Positions 42,647-54,811 of a stretch of 61,320 nt of DNA are shown here, piece by piece. Origin of the DNA: Mesomycoplasma ovipneumoniae (GTDB taxonomy: Bacteria; Bacillota_I; Bacilli_A; Mycoplasmatales; Metamycoplasmataceae); contig VZDP01000006.1 of the NCBI GenBank assembly GCA_009756935.1, forward strand, positions 1 to 61,320, given 5' to 3'. The number at the start of each line of letters is the position of its first letter. The stretch's first letter is position 1. A model generated the notes under the pieces. That model saw only the letters and a list, made by a program, of their open reading frames with translations. It was not told the DNA's origin and searched no databases. A program made the position numbers and the translations under genes.

Positions 42647-45583
42647 ATGAAGTTAATTAAAATTGAAATTGAAGGTTTTAAATCCTTTGCCGAACCCGTT
42701 AGCATCAAATTTGACGGTTCTATTGTTGGAATAATTGGACCAAATGGTTCTGGAAAATCAAACATAAATGATGCAATTAAATGGGTTTTAGGTGAAAAAT
42801 CAGCAAAACAACTACGCGGCTACAATATGGACGATGTTATTTTCGCTGGTTCAAAAACAGTCGCTCCTGTTAAAAAAGCGATGGTAAAATTAACATTTAG
42901 TGATGAAAGTCGCGAAGATTCTGCCCAAATTTTTACAATTTCACGACTTATTAAAAGAGGTCAGGGAACTAATGAATATTTTTATAATGACCAACCAGTT
43001 CGATATAAAGATATTCGTAATTTAGCAATTGAGGCTGGAATTTCAAAGTCATCTCTTGCAATTATTTCTCAAGGTACAATTTCTGAAATCGCCGAGTCAA
43101 CTCCTGAGCAAAGAAAGCTTGTAATTGAAGAAGTTGCCGGAACTTCCAAGTACAAAAATGACAAACAAGAAGCCATTGTAAAACTTGATCAGACCCTTAT
43201 GGGCATTGAAAAAATTGAAATTCGCGTAAAAGAGCTTGAAAGTCAAACAAAACAACTTGAAAAACAAGCAAAAAATGCCAAAATATATTTAGAAAAATCA
43301 AAACAATTAGAATCAGTTGAAGTTGGATTAATTGTTAGCGATATCAAAAAGTATCAAGCTGAATTAGAAAAAATTGACGAGCAATTATCACGCCTTAAAT
43401 TTGAAGAACCTAAATTTGTAAGCGAAATTGAATCTAATGAAAGAATAATAAATGACAATGTCCAAAAAAGAACACAAACTGATCTAGAAATTACTGAAAA
43501 AAGCAATCAAATAAATAATCTTAAAAGCGAAATTAACAATATAAACTTAACTTATGCTAAAATGACGCAACTTCAGGAAATTATATTGTCCCAGCAAATT
43601 AATGTTAATTTTGAACAAAAAATGGCCGCTTTAAAGCAAAAGTACGAACAAATTCTAGTTGAGAAAGACAATTTTTTGAACTTAATTGACCAAAACAAAC
43701 AAATAAAATCAGAAGTTACTCAAAAAATTGCCGATCTAAGTGCTAAAAAATCAGAAATTGACTCAAAATTAAACGGTTTAAATTCAGAAAAAATTATAAG
43801 TCAAACACAAATTTTTGAATTGCAAAAAACACTTGAATCTAGGTCTTTTTTACCCAAAGGTACAAAAGTAATCGTTGAAAATAGTCATCTTTTTTCAGGT
43901 TATTGCGGTCTTGTTTCTGATTTAATTAAAATTCCACAAAAATATACAGATGCAATTGAAACAGCTCTTAGCTCAAGTTTGAAACAAATTGTTGTTGAAA
44001 AACCAGAAAATGCCGTTGAGGCGATTAATTTTTTGAAAAAAAATCACGCCGGAAGTGCAACATTTATTCCACTTTCAACATTAAAACCGCGATTTATTCC
44101 TGATTTGTATTTAACACACCTTCAGACTCAAGAGAGCTTTATCGGAATTGGTTCTAATTTGGTAAATTATGAGAAAAAATACCAAATTCTAGCTGATTTT
44201 TTACTTGGTGGTGTTATTGTTAATGATACAATCGACAATGTTAATAAAATTTCAAAATTTGTCGATCATAAATTTGTTGTTGTCACTTTAGATGGAGATA
44301 TTGTCCGTACAAGCGGTATAATTTCCGGTGGTTTTAAGCAAAAAAATGATTCAGTTCATTCTTTGGAATTAAGAATTAATGACCTTAAAAATAAAGTAAA
44401 TTTTTTTGAGAAAAAAATTCAAGAATTTAAGGTAGAATCTAATAATCTTGAACAAACTATTAACAAAGAGTCTTACTTTTTGCAGCAAACACAAATTTCT
44501 CTTGATGCATTAGAAAATAAATATAATGCTGCAAAAAATGAGCTTGACAAAATTAGACTTGAAAATGAAGGAATTGAAGCTGTATCTCAAAGTGATGAAA
44601 TTGATTCAAAAGTCAACGAAACTTTAAAACAAAAAATTGAACTTGAAAATTCAATTGCATCCCTTGAATCTGAACTAAAAATTTTAAACCGGGAAAAACA
44701 CGAATATGATTCGCAAATTTCAAAATTAACAGTTTTAGTTCAGCAACTCAATCAAAGTCAGCGAAATGTTAATGCCGAATTAAATCAAAATCAAACAAGC
44801 AAAGATAAATATGAGTTTCTTTTATCAAATCTAAAAACCACCTTGTCACAAAAATATAATCTCACCTTTGAATCAGCCCTTGAAACACACCAATTAGAAA
44901 TTGAAACTCAAGACGCCCACGACCTTGTCAATAGTTTAAATTCGGAAATAAAAGCGCTAGGTAATATAAATCTCGATGCAATTGAAGATTTTGAGACCAC
45001 ATCAAATCGACTTGAAAAATTAAAAACCAGCCAGCATGAACTTGAAGTGGCTAGATCAAAAATTTTAGAAGTAATTTCTGATCTTGACAAAATTATAATC
45101 GCAAAAACTCAAGAAATTGTTGACCTTGTAAATTCTGAGTTTAACTTAGTTTTTCAAAATATGTTTGGTGGCGGAAGTGCTAAAATTTATTTTAGTGACA
45201 AAAATGATATTTTGAATTCTGGAATTGAAATAAGTGCTCAACCGCCAGGCAAAACTATTAAAAATATCCGTCTTTTTTCAGGTGGAGAAAAAGCAATAAT
45301 CGCAATTTCACTATTATTTTCAATTATAAAAGCCCGTCCAATTCCACTTTGCATTCTTGACGAGGTCGAGGCTGCGCTTGATGAGGCTAACGTAATTCGC
45401 TATGTTGAATTTTTAAAGCAATTAAAACAAAAAACACAATTTTTAATTATCACTCACCGTCATGGAACAATGTCGCGCGTTGATCAACTTTTAGGAATTA
45501 CAATGCAAAAACGCGGAGTTAGTTCAATTTTTTCTGTTGAACTTTCCAAAGCAAAAGAAATTTTAAAAGACGAACTTCAATAA
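42647..45583 (+). CDS. smc: Chromosome segregation protein SMC
   Basis: The product is 978 residues. The N-terminal Walker A is [20 protein letters not shown] (~32-51). Long coiled coils flank a hinge at ~400-560 ([15 protein letters not shown] ... [14 protein letters not shown]). The C-terminal signature [16 protein letters not shown] and Walker [16 protein letters not shown] complete the ATPase head. It compacts and segregates the chromosome with ScpA and ScpB, which are not in this window. It is slightly shorter than the usual ~1150-1190 residues because the coiled coils are short, as in other mycoplasmas. Confidence 0.96.
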   Translation: MKLIKIEIEGFKSFAEPVSIKFDGSIVGIIGPNGSGKSNINDAIKWVLGEKSAKQLRGYNMDDVIFAGSKTVAPVKKAMVKLTFSDESREDSAQIFTISRLIKRGQGTNEYFYNDQPVRYKDIRNLAIEAGISKSSLAIISQGTISEIAESTPEQRKLVIEEVAGTSKYKNDKQEAIVKLDQTLMGIEKIEIRVKELESQTKQLEKQAKNAKIYLEKSKQLESVEVGLIVSDIKKYQAELEKIDEQLSRLKFEEPKFVSEIESNERIINDNVQKRTQTDLEITEKSNQINNLKSEINNINLTYAKMTQLQEIILSQQINVNFEQKMAALKQKYEQILVEKDNFLNLIDQNKQIKSEVTQKIADLSAKKSEIDSKLNGLNSEKIISQTQIFELQKTLESRSFLPKGTKVIVENSHLFSGYCGLVSDLIKIPQKYTDAIETALSSSLKQIVVEKPENAVEAINFLKKNHAGSATFIPLSTLKPRFIPDLYLTHLQTQESFIGIGSNLVNYEKKYQILADFLLGGVIVNDTIDNVNKISKFVDHKFVVVTLDGDIVRTSGIISGGFKQKNDSVHSLELRINDLKNKVNFFEKKIQEFKVESNNLEQTINKESYFLQQTQISLDALENKYNAAKNELDKIRLENEGIEAVSQSDEIDSKVNETLKQKIELENSIASLESELKILNREKHEYDSQISKLTVLVQQLNQSQRNVNAELNQNQTSKDKYEFLLSNLKTTLSQKYNLTFESALETHQLEIETQDAHDLVNSLNSEIKALGNINLDAIEDFETTSNRLEKLKTSQHELEVARSKILEVISDLDKIIIAKTQEIVDLVNSEFNLVFQNMFGGGSAKIYFSDKNDILNSGIEISAQPPGKTIKNIRLFSGGEKAIIAISLLFSIIKARPIPLCILDEVEAALDEANVIRYVEFLKQLKQKTQFLIITHRHGTMSRVDQLLGITMQKRGVSSIFSVELSKAKEILKDELQ

Positions 45584-45665
45584 TTTTGCAATTTATTATA
45601 ATAAAAAGCAAAATTATGATATAATTATATATTTACTAAGATTTATTTTTTTAAAAGGAGCCAAA

Positions 45666-45818
45666 ATGCCAAGAGAAGGTCTAACATTAAGATGCATTGA
45701 TTGCAAAATGGAAAATTATATCACTAAAAAAAATAAAAAAACAAAGCCTGAAAAAATTGAAGTAAAAAAACATTGCCATAAATGCAACAAACACACTTTA
45801 CACCGTGAGAAAAAATAA
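45666..45818 (+). CDS. rpmG: 50S ribosomal protein L33
   Basis: The product is 50 residues: [20 protein letters not shown] with CxxC pairs CIDC and CHKC, which form a zinc ribbon. A promoter (GATATAAT near 45618) and SD AAAGGAG precede it. It starts a new unit with the peptidase, whose ATG is 1 bp after its stop. Confidence 0.92.
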   Translation: MPREGLTLRCIDCKMENYITKKNKKTKPEKIEVKKHCHKCNKHTLHREKK

Positions 45819-45819
45819 C

Positions 45820-46854
45820 ATGAATCCTAAATATTTAAATAAAGCTTTTGAAGAAAATAATTTAGATGTTATAATTTCATTTTCTTACCAAACTCGCCTT
45901 TGACTCACAAAAGTTTCAGCTACTGATGGACTTTTATTTATTCAAAAGAGCGATTCTTATTTGTTTGTTGATGGCCGTTACATTGAAGCAGCCCAAAAAA
46001 ATGCTAAAAATTGTCAAGTTTTACTAATTACAAAGCAAAATCTTGAAAACTTTTTAGCCCAAAAAAAATATCTCCGAATTGGAGTTGAGGCTGAATATTT
46101 AACAGTTGAACAACTTAATAAAATTAAACAATGATTCCCTAGTTCTGAGATTATCAATTTATCAGCTCAACTTTTTCGAATTATTAAAACTGAAGAAGAA
46201 ATTCAAAACATCCAAAAAGCAGTTAATATTTCACTTGAAGCCTACGAGAAAATTTTGCCAAAAATTCAACCAGGACTGACTGAAAAATCAGTTGATATTG
46301 AACTAAATTATCAAATGAAATTACTTGGGGCTGAAAAAGAATCTTTTGATTCAATAATTGCAACTGGTCCAAATTCAGCAATGCCTCATTGAAGAGCAAG
46401 TTCGGCAAAAATTCTTGACAATGATCTTCTAAAAATTGATTTTGGCGCTCTTTATAATGGTTATTGTGCTGATATTACTAGAACTTCATATCTTGGAAAA
46501 CTTGATTCAAAAAAAGAGGAAATTCTTGAAATAGTCAAAAAAGCTGCAGAATTAGGGCGTAAAAAAGTTGCCCCAGGTGTTAAGGCATCAGAAATTGACA
46601 AAGCCTGCCGTGATTATATCGACCAAAAAGGTTATGGACAATATTTTGTTCACTCAACTGGTCACGGAGTTGGAATTGATATCCACGAATTGCCTGTTGT
46701 TAGTGCCAATAGTGATACAATTTTAGAACCAGGAATGGTTATAACTGTTGAACCTGGAATATATATCCCCGGACTTGGCGGAGCTCGAATCGAGGATGTT
46801 GTTCTTGTAACTCAAAACGGATTTAAAACACTTTCTCGAGAAGAAGAATCATAA
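45820..46854 (+). CDS. Xaa-Pro aminopeptidase (M24 family)
   Basis: The product is 344 residues with TGA(Trp) codons. The creatinase-type N-terminal domain is followed by the metal-binding pita-bread fold: [20 protein letters not shown] (two Asp ligands), [15 protein letters not shown] (His), [10 protein letters not shown] and [12 protein letters not shown] (Glu ligands). It removes N-terminal residues before proline, fitting peptide scavenging. Confidence 0.9.
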
Positions 46855-46903
46855 AAACCTTATTTTTTGCAATTAAAATTAGCAAAAAAAATAAAAAAAT
46901 TAA

Positions 46904-46920
46904 TTAAAAATATGTTATAA
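46904..46920 (+). promoter_or_regulatory. Promoter of tRNA-His
   Basis: TATGTTATAAT just upstream of the tRNA gene, with the -10 at about 46915-46920. The -35 is AT rich and unclear. Confidence 0.5.
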
Positions 46921-46934
46921 TATTTAATTAATTT

Positions 46935-47011
46935 GGTGGATGTGGCGAAGTGGCTAACGCATCGGGTTGTGGTTCCGACATACGCGGGTTCGATCCCCGT
47001 CATCCGCCCCA
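46935..47011 (+). tRNA. tRNA-His (GTG)
   Basis: 77 nt, from GGTGGATG to CATCCGCCCCA. The anticodon loop TTGTGGT gives GTG. An eighth acceptor pair (G-1 with C73) is present, as required for histidine tRNA. CCA is encoded. Confidence 0.95.
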
Positions 47012-47034
47012 TTTCTTTAGTAGACCAAAAAACT

Positions 47035-47066
47035 AAACTAGACAATTTTAAGTCTAGTTTTTTTAC
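47035..47066 (+). terminator. Terminator after tRNA-His
   Basis: AAACTAGAC and GTCTAGTTT form a 9-bp stem, followed by Ts. MITE copy 6 begins about 15 bp later. Confidence 0.82.
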
Positions 47067-47079
47067 ATTTACAATTTTT

Positions 47080-47630
47080 TTGGGTTTGATAGTTTGATGT
47101 CAAAAATTCACTTTTTAGTGAATGTAAATATGACAAAATACCGCTAAATACGGGTTTTTTGACCTAAAATCTTAATTTTTATAATTTTGAAATTAACCTT
47201 TTGCAAAAAAAAAAAAAAAAAATGTTTGGTCTAAAATAAAATTATGTTATAATAATTCTCACTTAAGAATAATTAATAAATTTGGATTTTAGAATTAAGG
47301 GGGAATTAAGAATGTTTTTGCCGTAAAAAAAATCAGAAAATGCGAATTATCCATTATATTTTTAAATATGATGGAATGCCTTAAATTTAACCGTTTAGAA
47401 ATCTTCAAATTTAAGGCTTTTAGTTATTGTTCTTTCAAAACTTCATATATTTTTTTAGGCTCAATGTAAGTAAAAACGAGTTTTCTATTTGCATTGAGTT
47501 TAAATAGTAGTTGTATTTTTTTGTGATTTTTGCCAGTGTTTTAAAATAGGTAATTAACTTTTGCCAAAAAAGTTAAAAAGGCCAAAACGACACTTTTTGA
47601 AAATTAGCTCATCAATCTGTGAAACTCGGG
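47080..47630 (+). mobile_element. MITE-like repeat, copy 6
   Basis: ~551 bp. Divergent left end TGGGTTTGATAGTTTGATG and right end CTGTGAAACTCGGG. It has the longest A tract (18, 47205-47222), -10 TATAAT (47248-47253), SD AAGGGGGAA and short ORF MFLP. Hairpin 2 has the U-A version of its variable pair. Any target duplication is at most ~8-10 bp of T-rich DNA. Transcription runs antisense toward pdhB. Confidence 0.82.
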
Positions 47631-47646
47631 ATTTTTTCTGTTATAA

Positions 47647-47690
47647 TAAAAAACCCTTAAAATCAAAGGACTTTATGATTTTAAGGGTTT
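47647..47690 (-). terminator. Terminator of pdhA-pdhB
   Basis: A 15-bp perfect stem: AAACCCTTAAAATCA (47651-47665) and TGATTTTAAGGGTTT (47676-47690), with a U run on the minus strand. Confidence 0.85.
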
Positions 47691-47729
47691 ATTTTAATGA
47701 TTAGGAAAAATTTTTAAACATGCAAATCA

Positions 47730-48734
47730 TTAAGAGTTCATAATTTGACGAATTTTATCAATTATTTTTTCTTTTGTAATTGTGTGGAAATTTTCACCTT
47801 TTGCTAACGGAACTGTAATATCATATCCAGTAAGACGAGCAGGAGCTGCTTCTAAATATTCAAATGCTTTTTCGTTAACACGAGTTATAATTTCGGCTGA
47901 AACTGAAAAAGATTTAACAGCTTCGTGAACAACTAAAATACGTCCAGTTTTCTTAACTGATTCGATAATAGTTTCAGTATCAACTGGTTTAATTGTTCTT
48001 AGGTCAATTAATTCAACATCAACTTCTTCAAGTCCAGGAGTTGAACTAAGCGCTTGAATAGCGGCAATTGATTCGTGAACTTGAGCACCGTAAGTTACGA
48101 GTGTTAAGTCATTTCCTTCTTTAATTACATTAGCTTTTCCAATTGGAACTTCGTAAATTCCAGCAGGAACTTCTTGTTTAAATGCACGGTATATTTTTTT
48201 TGGCTCAAGAAATACAACCGGATCTGGGTCATTAATTGCGGCAATTAAAAGACCTTTAGTGTCATATGGAGTTGAAGGCATAACAACTTTTACTCCAGGA
48301 ATGTGCGCAAAAAGTGCTTCAATTGCTTCTGAGTGGTGTTCTAGAGCACGAACTCCACCTGCCATTGGCATTCTTAAAACCATTGGCACAGTAAAGCGAC
48401 CACGAGAACGGTTACGATAACGGACTGCGTGAGCAAAAAGCTGTTGAAAGGCAGGGTATGAGAAACCTTGGAATTGCATTTCTGCAATTGGACGTAGCCC
48501 GGCAATGGCTGCTCCAACTGCAACACCACAAATAGATGCTTCGGCTATTGGGGCGTCTCAAACACGATCAATTCCGTATTTTTTTTGTAATCCTTCAGTT
48601 GCACGGAAAACTCCACCTTCAAATCCAGCATCTTCTCCTCAAAGAACAACGCGAGGATCTTTTTCCATCATTAAATCAATAGCATTTGTAACTGCACCGA
48701 TATTATTTAGAGCGATTTTATCTGAATTTGCCAT
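47730..48734 (-). CDS. pdhB: Pyruvate dehydrogenase E1 component, beta subunit
   Basis: The product is 334 residues with TGA(Trp) codons. Transketolase pyrimidine domain: LWGEDAGFEGGVFRATEG and MQFQGFSYPAFQQL, followed by the RMPMAGGVRALEHHSEAIEA segment and the transketolase C-terminal domain. Its ATG overlaps the pdhA stop by one base (TAATG), giving coupled translation. Only E1 is encoded here; E2 and E3 must lie elsewhere. Confidence 0.96.
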
Positions 48735-49858
48735 TATTTAGCTCCTTTAAAAAATTCGATTGCTTCTTGTTTTTGTTCTTCAAGTTCTGGAGGTAAGGTC
48801 TCATATGTGTAATCGAAAATTTCATCGATTGTTGAGTCTAAACCAACTAGAGATTTTTCGTAAGTTTCTTTAACAACAGCTAAAGAATCATCTCAAATTT
48901 TTTGTTTTTCTTCTTCAGTTAAAATGCCACGATCAAACATGTATTTTTCAATACGGTGCATTGGCTCTCATTTTTCATGTTCTTTTTCTTCTTCTTCAGT
49001 TCGATAAATTCTTGGGTTATCAGAAGAAGTGTGAACACCTTGACGTCAAGTAACAAATTCAACAAGAACAGGACCATTTCCAGCACGAGCATAGTCAACT
49101 GCTTCTTGAATTACTTCGTAGGAAGCTAAAAGGTCATTTCCGTCAACACGAACTCCAGGCATTCCGGCAGCTTTTGCTTTTGCAGCAATTGTTGAAGCGG
49201 CATTTTCGTATTTATTAGGTGTTGAAATTGCTCATTGGTTATTATTTACGCAAAATACAACAGGTCATTTTCAAATACTTGCAATATTTAGAGCTTCGTA
49301 AAATTCACCTTCAGCAGTTCCACCATTACCAATAAAGCTCATTGAAACAATTTTTTTACCGGTTAATTTAGCAGCATAAGCGATTCCGGCAGCATGTGAA
49401 AATTGAGTTCCGATTGGAATGTTAATAGGTAAAACATTAACACCTTCAGGAATTACATTTCCTTTTTCACTTCCGTTTCAGTATTGCATTTGATTTATCA
49501 TTGGAACACCAAGATATAACATTGTTGCATTTGAACGGAAAGCAGGAACGAATCAGTCATCTTTTGTAAGTGCCATTCCTGAAGCAACTTGAAGAGCTTC
49601 TTCACCAAAGTTAGGGGCAAAAGTTAACATTCGACCTTGACGTTGAAGTTGGGTCATATAAACGTCTTGTTGACGTGATAAAACCATAAATTCATAGGCT
49701 TTTTTGATTTGATCAGCGGATAATCTAATATCTTTTTTCTCATCAAGTTCGCCAAAAACAGTCGAAGTTAAGAGATTTCCATCAATATCGAGATACCTAA
49801 TCATTTCATGGTCTTTGTCCATAATTTGGTCAGGCTTCACGTAACGAAATTTTTCCAT
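48734..49858 (-). CDS. pdhA: Pyruvate dehydrogenase E1 component, alpha subunit
   Basis: The product is 374 residues with TGA(Trp) codons. The thiamine diphosphate motif region contains SFIGNGGTAEGEFYEALN, and the phosphorylation-loop region near TSSDNPRIYR is conserved. It decarboxylates pyruvate and forms the heterotetramer with PdhB. ATG 49858 follows AAAGGAGATTC. The promoter is presumably in 49859-49990. Confidence 0.96.
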
Positions 49859-49993
49859 GAATCTCCTTTTTTATATTTTTTTAATATTTTGAATTATAAA
49901 CTCAAAAAAAATAAGAAATTTTTTTAATTTGAGCTTATATTAATATTATAACAAAATTTAAAAATATTGTTATTTATTTTTTAAGGCTAAAAA

Positions 49994-50509
49994 TTACTTT
50001 ATTTTAATGAGTGAAGTAACCTCATAATTTTCTAATTTTTTTCGACCTTCTAATTGTTCAAGCTCAATTAAAAAGATAATTTTTGAAACAATAGCTCCGG
50101 CATTTTCGATCATTTTTGTGATGGCATTTACGGTACCTCCAGTTGCGAGCACATCATCAATAATAGCCACTTTTTGGCCTGGTTTGATCATTCCGGTTTG
50201 AACTTCTAGAATTGCAGATCCATATTCTAAATCATAGGCAAATTCTTCGACATCACCTGGCAATTTCCCTGCTTTTCTAACCATTATGAATGGTTTTGAA
50301 AGAAAAGCGGCTGTTGGTGTTCCGAATAAAAACCCTCGAGCATCTGGTCCAACAATAATATCTACATCTTTTGCAAGCGATGCCATTTCAACAATTGCAT
50401 AATTTAAAGCTTTACCATTTGCAAGTAATGGCGAAATATCTTTAAAGCTAATCCCTTTTTTTGGGAAATTATCAACTGTGCGAATATAATTTTCTAAGTT
50501 AATTTTCAT
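49994..50509 (-). CDS. apt: Adenine phosphoribosyltransferase
   Basis: The product is 171 residues. PDARGFLFGTPTAAFL and the PRPP motif VAIIDDVLATGGTV are diagnostic. It salvages adenine to AMP. It lies between the permease gene and pdhA on the same strand. Confidence 0.95.
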   Translation of the reverse strand: MKINLENYIRTVDNFPKKGISFKDISPLLANGKALNYAIVEMASLAKDVDIIVGPDARGFLFGTPTAAFLSKPFIMVRKAGKLPGDVEEFAYDLEYGSAILEVQTGMIKPGQKVAIIDDVLATGGTVNAITKMIENAGAIVSKIIFLIELEQLEGRKKLENYEVTSLIKIK

Positions 50510-50527
50510 AACTTTCTTATATTATAT

Positions 50528-52111
50528 TTATAATTTGCTTTTTTTAACAGTTTTTTTTATTTTTTTTGTTAAATAGGTTCAAAATACCGGAAAAATAGGG
50601 ACAATTATAAATAAAATAAGAACAATAACTTTTGTAACTCTAGTTTTTAGAATTAAGTTAAAGTTTTCAATCTCAGGTTGATAAATCAAAATTGTAAAAA
50701 GATCAACAATTGGCACAACAACTGCAAATAATAAGATTAATGAAATGCAAATTACGGAAATATAACCAAAAAACAGGAAGTATTTTTGTTTTTCGACAGC
50801 AATTTTTTTTGTTTTTCGATTTTTAATACATCCATAAATAGCGGCAGCAATCAGTAAAAAACTAATCAAAGCTGATCAATTCCCAGTAATATCAGCAAAT
50901 GAATATAAATTATTTAATTTTTGACCATAAGTTCCATATTCTTGATCATCAAAGCCAAAAACACCAATAAGTGTAAAAATAATTAGAGCCAAGACTGAAA
51001 AAATAACTAAAAAATAAGTTGAAACAAGAGGTTTATTTAAATTTACATATTTTTTTCACCTTTTGAGCAAAAAAAACTCGTTTTTGTAAATTAATTCTTC
51101 AAGTGCGCGTGGTCCTCACAATGTAAAAACATTGATAATTCCAAGAAGACTAATTCCAATTAGTAAAAAAGTTGTCCCTAAAATTAATTTAATTGTAAGT
51201 GGTGACCAATTTAATTCATCTTTTACAATATTAATAAATGACGAAATTGAACCATCGCCAACAATTGAAGTTGCAATTGCAATAAAAAGATATATTATTG
51301 TTGTGATTCCAATTCCTAAAAGAATAGCAATTGGCGTTTTTTTAGGCTCTTTCATTTCCGATTGCAAACCAGCGGCGGTAAAAAATCCTTCATATGAAAA
51401 AAATATTCCAGCCATTGAAATTAAAACACCAACACCAGGCAAACTTGAGGAAATTGAAACTCCTTCAGTTTTTATTTTTTCAACACTTGCAAATTCAGGT
51501 TGAGAAAGAAGTTTGTTTGAACCACCTTGAAAATATAAAATAAATCCGACAATAACTGTCACAAAAATAGGGATAAATTTTGCAATTAAAATAATTTTAT
51601 TGTGAAATTCAGCAATTTTTGTGTTTAGACTAATTATAAAAAAGTAAATAACAATAGCAATTGAAACAACCAAAACAATAACTCAGTCAAATTTTAAATT
51701 TCAATCGCTAGATGATTCAAGGCCAAAAGCTGCAATTGCATCTTGCAAAATTTGCATAAAATAAACAGGCAGAACAAAATAAGTAAAGGGTAAATATAAA
51801 TAAATTATGAAATTTTTTGAAATCTGAAAAAAACTCTCAGAATTAAAGAGTTTATTTCAAATAATGACAGATAAATTTGATTTTTTTGTTGCAGATGAAA
51901 TTTCAATTAATGCAATTGCCATCGCAACAATTGCAAAACAAGCAAAAACTCAACTTCCAATTGCAAGCCCAAGATTATAACCTGAATTTTCAATAACGGC
52001 CTTGGATTTAAAAAAGATTCCCGCACCTATACTTGCGCCAAGGACGATTAAAAGAGCGCCAAAAAAGGTGATTTTCTGAGACTTGTTCTTTTTAAGCGTT
52101 CCTGTTGCCAT
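50528..52111 (-). CDS. APC-superfamily amino acid permease
   Basis: The product is 527 residues with many TGA(Trp) codons. The N-terminus has the APC helix 1 motif GALLIVLGASIGAGIFFKSK. About 12-14 hydrophobic helices follow. The segment SMAGIFFSYEGFFTAAGLQSEMKEPKK resembles helix 6 and the loop of amino acid/polyamine transporters. The substrate is unknown. ATG 52111 follows an AAGAAGGGAAAA SD. Confidence 0.88.
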
Positions 52112-52182
52112 ATTTTTCCCTTCTTGAAGTTGGTTAATATTATATCATATTTTTCAAAAAGTTCTATAAATTTAAAGCTTTT

Positions 52183-53403
52183 TTACTCTTGAATCAATGG
52201 CAAAAAATATTTTTTCACTAAATTTGTCTTGTCTTCTCCCATAATTGAAAAAGGTGAGTCTATGCCAAATTCATCATATTTATCTTTTAAATTTTCTGTA
52301 AAAAATTGGAAAAATTTGGCATAAGCTAACTGGTTATTTATATAAAGCTCAGGTTCATTTAGAAAAACATAGTCAGAATTCATCGAATAGTGAATTTTAG
52401 GGTCAAAAAACTCTGTCAAAAATTGGTTAATTTGGTTGGCTAATGACTTCAGAGTTAAAAAATTATTTTCTTTAACAGTTTTTAGTTTTTCTTTAAGTGC
52501 TTGAATTTCTTGGTCAATTTTTTGAACTAAAGCGGAAAAATCACTCTTTTCAGGTTTATTTTTGTCTTCTTTTTCAGATTTGGCTTTTAAGTTTTCTTTT
52601 TGTTCAAAAAGTTCTTTAATTTGCTGACTTATTTTATTTTCTTCTTTTTTTGACTCATCTGATTTTACAGAAAAATCAATGATTGAAATAATAATATTTC
52701 TTGTAAGTTCTTGACTTAAATTAAGAAAATGCAAGTAAAATCTAGCAAAATTTATGTGCAAAATTAGTTTAATGACCGGGTCTCACTGTCTTTTTTGAGC
52801 TATTAGTTTTTCTTCGATAAAAAGATGTTTTTCCTTATTTTTTAAAAATTCATCTAAACTTTTTGATTTATATATTTTTATTTGTTCTTCGTAAAATTTT
52901 TGATCATCTAAATTATTAATATTTAAGTCTATTATATCAATAGTTCCAAAATTTTCATCAAAATATTGGCCATCATCATTTGCGCCAAGATTTAAACTTA
53001 AGTCAATATTTTTAATTTTTTCTTTTAAACTAAGAAAAAGAACCTTTTTTTGGCTAAAATCCATGTTAGTATTATATGTATTAAAAAATTGAACTAGAAT
53101 TTCTTCAAGACCAAAATAATCTTTTTCATCAATTTGGCCAATTTTTAGCTCTTCAATTTTGCTTTGATCTAAAATTCCGCTAAAACTTGTCCTTGGTTTT
53201 TCTTGATTTTTTGGCAATCCTTTCATAATTGTTCCAAAAACAAACGGTTTTAATTTATCTGTGCTACTTTTTATTTTCCCCTTGTTTTGTGAATGGATCG
53301 AGTTTATATTAATTTTAAAGCAGCTTACAAATAAAAAAACAGGCAAAATCCAGGTTAATTTGAAAAAAAAGAAAATTTTAATATTTTTTTTGAGTTTATG
53401 CAT
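52183..53403 (-). CDS. Lipoprotein with coiled-coil segment
   Basis: The product is 406 residues with one TGA(Trp). The signal peptide ends in lipobox LFVSC (Cys28). A Lys/Glu-rich stretch (residues ~255-310) is predicted coiled coil. No enzymatic motif is visible. It is probably a species-level surface protein; function unknown. It ends ~70 bp upstream of the permease start. Confidence 0.75.
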
Positions 53404-53559
53404 TATAATTTATATTCGCTGTTTTTATCTATATTTTTTTAAAACAGTGAAAAAAGCGATTTTTTTACTTTTTTTGGGAAAAAATCTAAATATAACTGAT
53501 TTTAATTTGGTTGTTCGTTAAGCAAATTAAAAAAATATTAAAAAAAAACTTTTTTTCTT

Positions 53560-53606
53560 TTTTTGTGATATAATGTTATATGCTTTTAACTGAACAAACC
53601 ATTAGT
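53560..53606 (+). promoter_or_regulatory. Promoter of the tRNA-Leu, tRNA-Lys and probably pfkA unit
   Basis: GTGATATAATG (-10 TATAAT at 53570-53575) lies ~30 bp before tRNA-Leu. The same GTGATATAATG box precedes the SRP RNA at 55935. Confidence 0.6.
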
Positions 53607-53692
53607 GCTCGAGTGGTGGAATGGTAGACACAAGGGACTTAAAATCCCTTGGGAGTAATCCCGTGCTGGTTCGAGTCCAGTTTCGAGCACCA
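53607..53692 (+). tRNA. tRNA-Leu (TAA)
   Basis: 86 nt, GCTCGAG to TTCGAGCACCA. It has a long variable arm (TTGGGAGTAATCCC), anticodon TAA and an encoded CCA. Confidence 0.94.
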
Positions 53693-53695
53693 AAA

Positions 53696-53771
53696 GCGCC
53701 CTTAGCTCAGCAGGTAGAGCAAATGACTTTTAATCATTGGGTCAGAGGTTCAAATCCTCTAGGGCGTACCA
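53696..53771 (+). tRNA. tRNA-Lys (TTT)
   Basis: 76 nt, GCGCCCT to AGGGCGTACCA. The anticodon loop CTTTTAA gives TTT. It follows tRNA-Leu by 3 bp. Confidence 0.95.
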
Positions 53772-53825
53772 TTTCAAATTTATTTGTCCATCATTTTTAT
53801 AATTTTTCATTAAAAAAGGCTTAAA

Positions 53826-54794
53826 ATGTCAAAAAAAATAGCAATTTTAACTTCTGGTGGTGACTCACCAGGAATGAATTCTGCTATAAGTGCTCTTGTT
53901 AAGTCCGCACTTAATTCAGGATTTGAACCATATTTAATTTTAGAAGGCTACCTTGGAATTTTAAATAAAAATATTATATTAGCCTCTGAATTTCCGTATA
54001 ACGGTATCTCTAGTTTTGGTGGCACAGCAATTGGTTCTACCCGTTTTCCGGAATTTAAAGATGAAGAAATTCAAAAAAAAGCCGCAAAAATCTTAACAGA
54101 TATGGGTATTTCTTCTTTAATTGTTATTGGTGGAGATGGAACTTACAAAGGTGGTTATAAACTTCATTTGCAAGGAATCAAAGTAATCGCTCTACCAGGA
54201 ACAATTGATAATGATATTCAATTTACCGATTATACAATTGGATTTGATTCAGCTTTAAATACAATTGTAGAAAGTGTTGACAAATTAAGAGATACTGCTA
54301 ATTCCCATCGACGTTGTTTTGTTGTTGAAGTAATGGGGCGTCATTGTCCAGATTTAGCTTTGTATTCAGCAATTGCAACCGGAAGTGAAATTGTTATTAC
54401 TAACACAAATCGACTAAGCGCAGAAGAAGCATCACAAATTGTTCTTGAACAATTTAAAAAAGGTAAGCCGAGCGTTATTATTACAGTTTTAGAGTATGTT
54501 TTACCAAATTTAAAAGAATTTGCTGCTCAAATTGAAAAATTAACTAATATAACAACAAGAGCTTTTGAGGTTGGACATATTCAAAGAGGCGGAAGACCTT
54601 CGGCATTTGACCGAATATTAGCAACTAAGATGGCAATGAAAGCAATTGAGTTAATTGATGAAGGTAAATCTGGACTTGCAATTGGTTATTTAGATGGAAA
54701 AATTCAAGCTCACGATATTACCAAGGTAGTGTCAACCTCAGTTGAAAGAACAGGTGAATTAGCTCAAAAAATTAACAAAATTAATCAAAATTAA
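53826..54794 (+). CDS. pfkA: 6-phosphofructokinase
   Basis: The product is 322 residues. TSGGDSPGMNSAI, GGDGTYKGG (ATP/Mg), the catalytic PGTIDNDIQFTDYTIG and GHIQRGGRPSAFDR are all conserved. It is the committed step of glycolysis. It begins 54 bp after tRNA-Lys, without an obvious separate promoter. Confidence 0.96.
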   Translation: MSKKIAILTSGGDSPGMNSAISALVKSALNSGFEPYLILEGYLGILNKNIILASEFPYNGISSFGGTAIGSTRFPEFKDEEIQKKAAKILTDMGISSLIVIGGDGTYKGGYKLHLQGIKVIALPGTIDNDIQFTDYTIGFDSALNTIVESVDKLRDTANSHRRCFVVEVMGRHCPDLALYSAIATGSEIVITNTNRLSAEEASQIVLEQFKKGKPSVIITVLEYVLPNLKEFAAQIEKLTNITTRAFEVGHIQRGGRPSAFDRILATKMAMKAIELIDEGKSGLAIGYLDGKIQAHDITKVVSTSVERTGELAQKINKINQN

Positions 54795-54811
54795 TTTAGA
54801 AAAGGTATAAA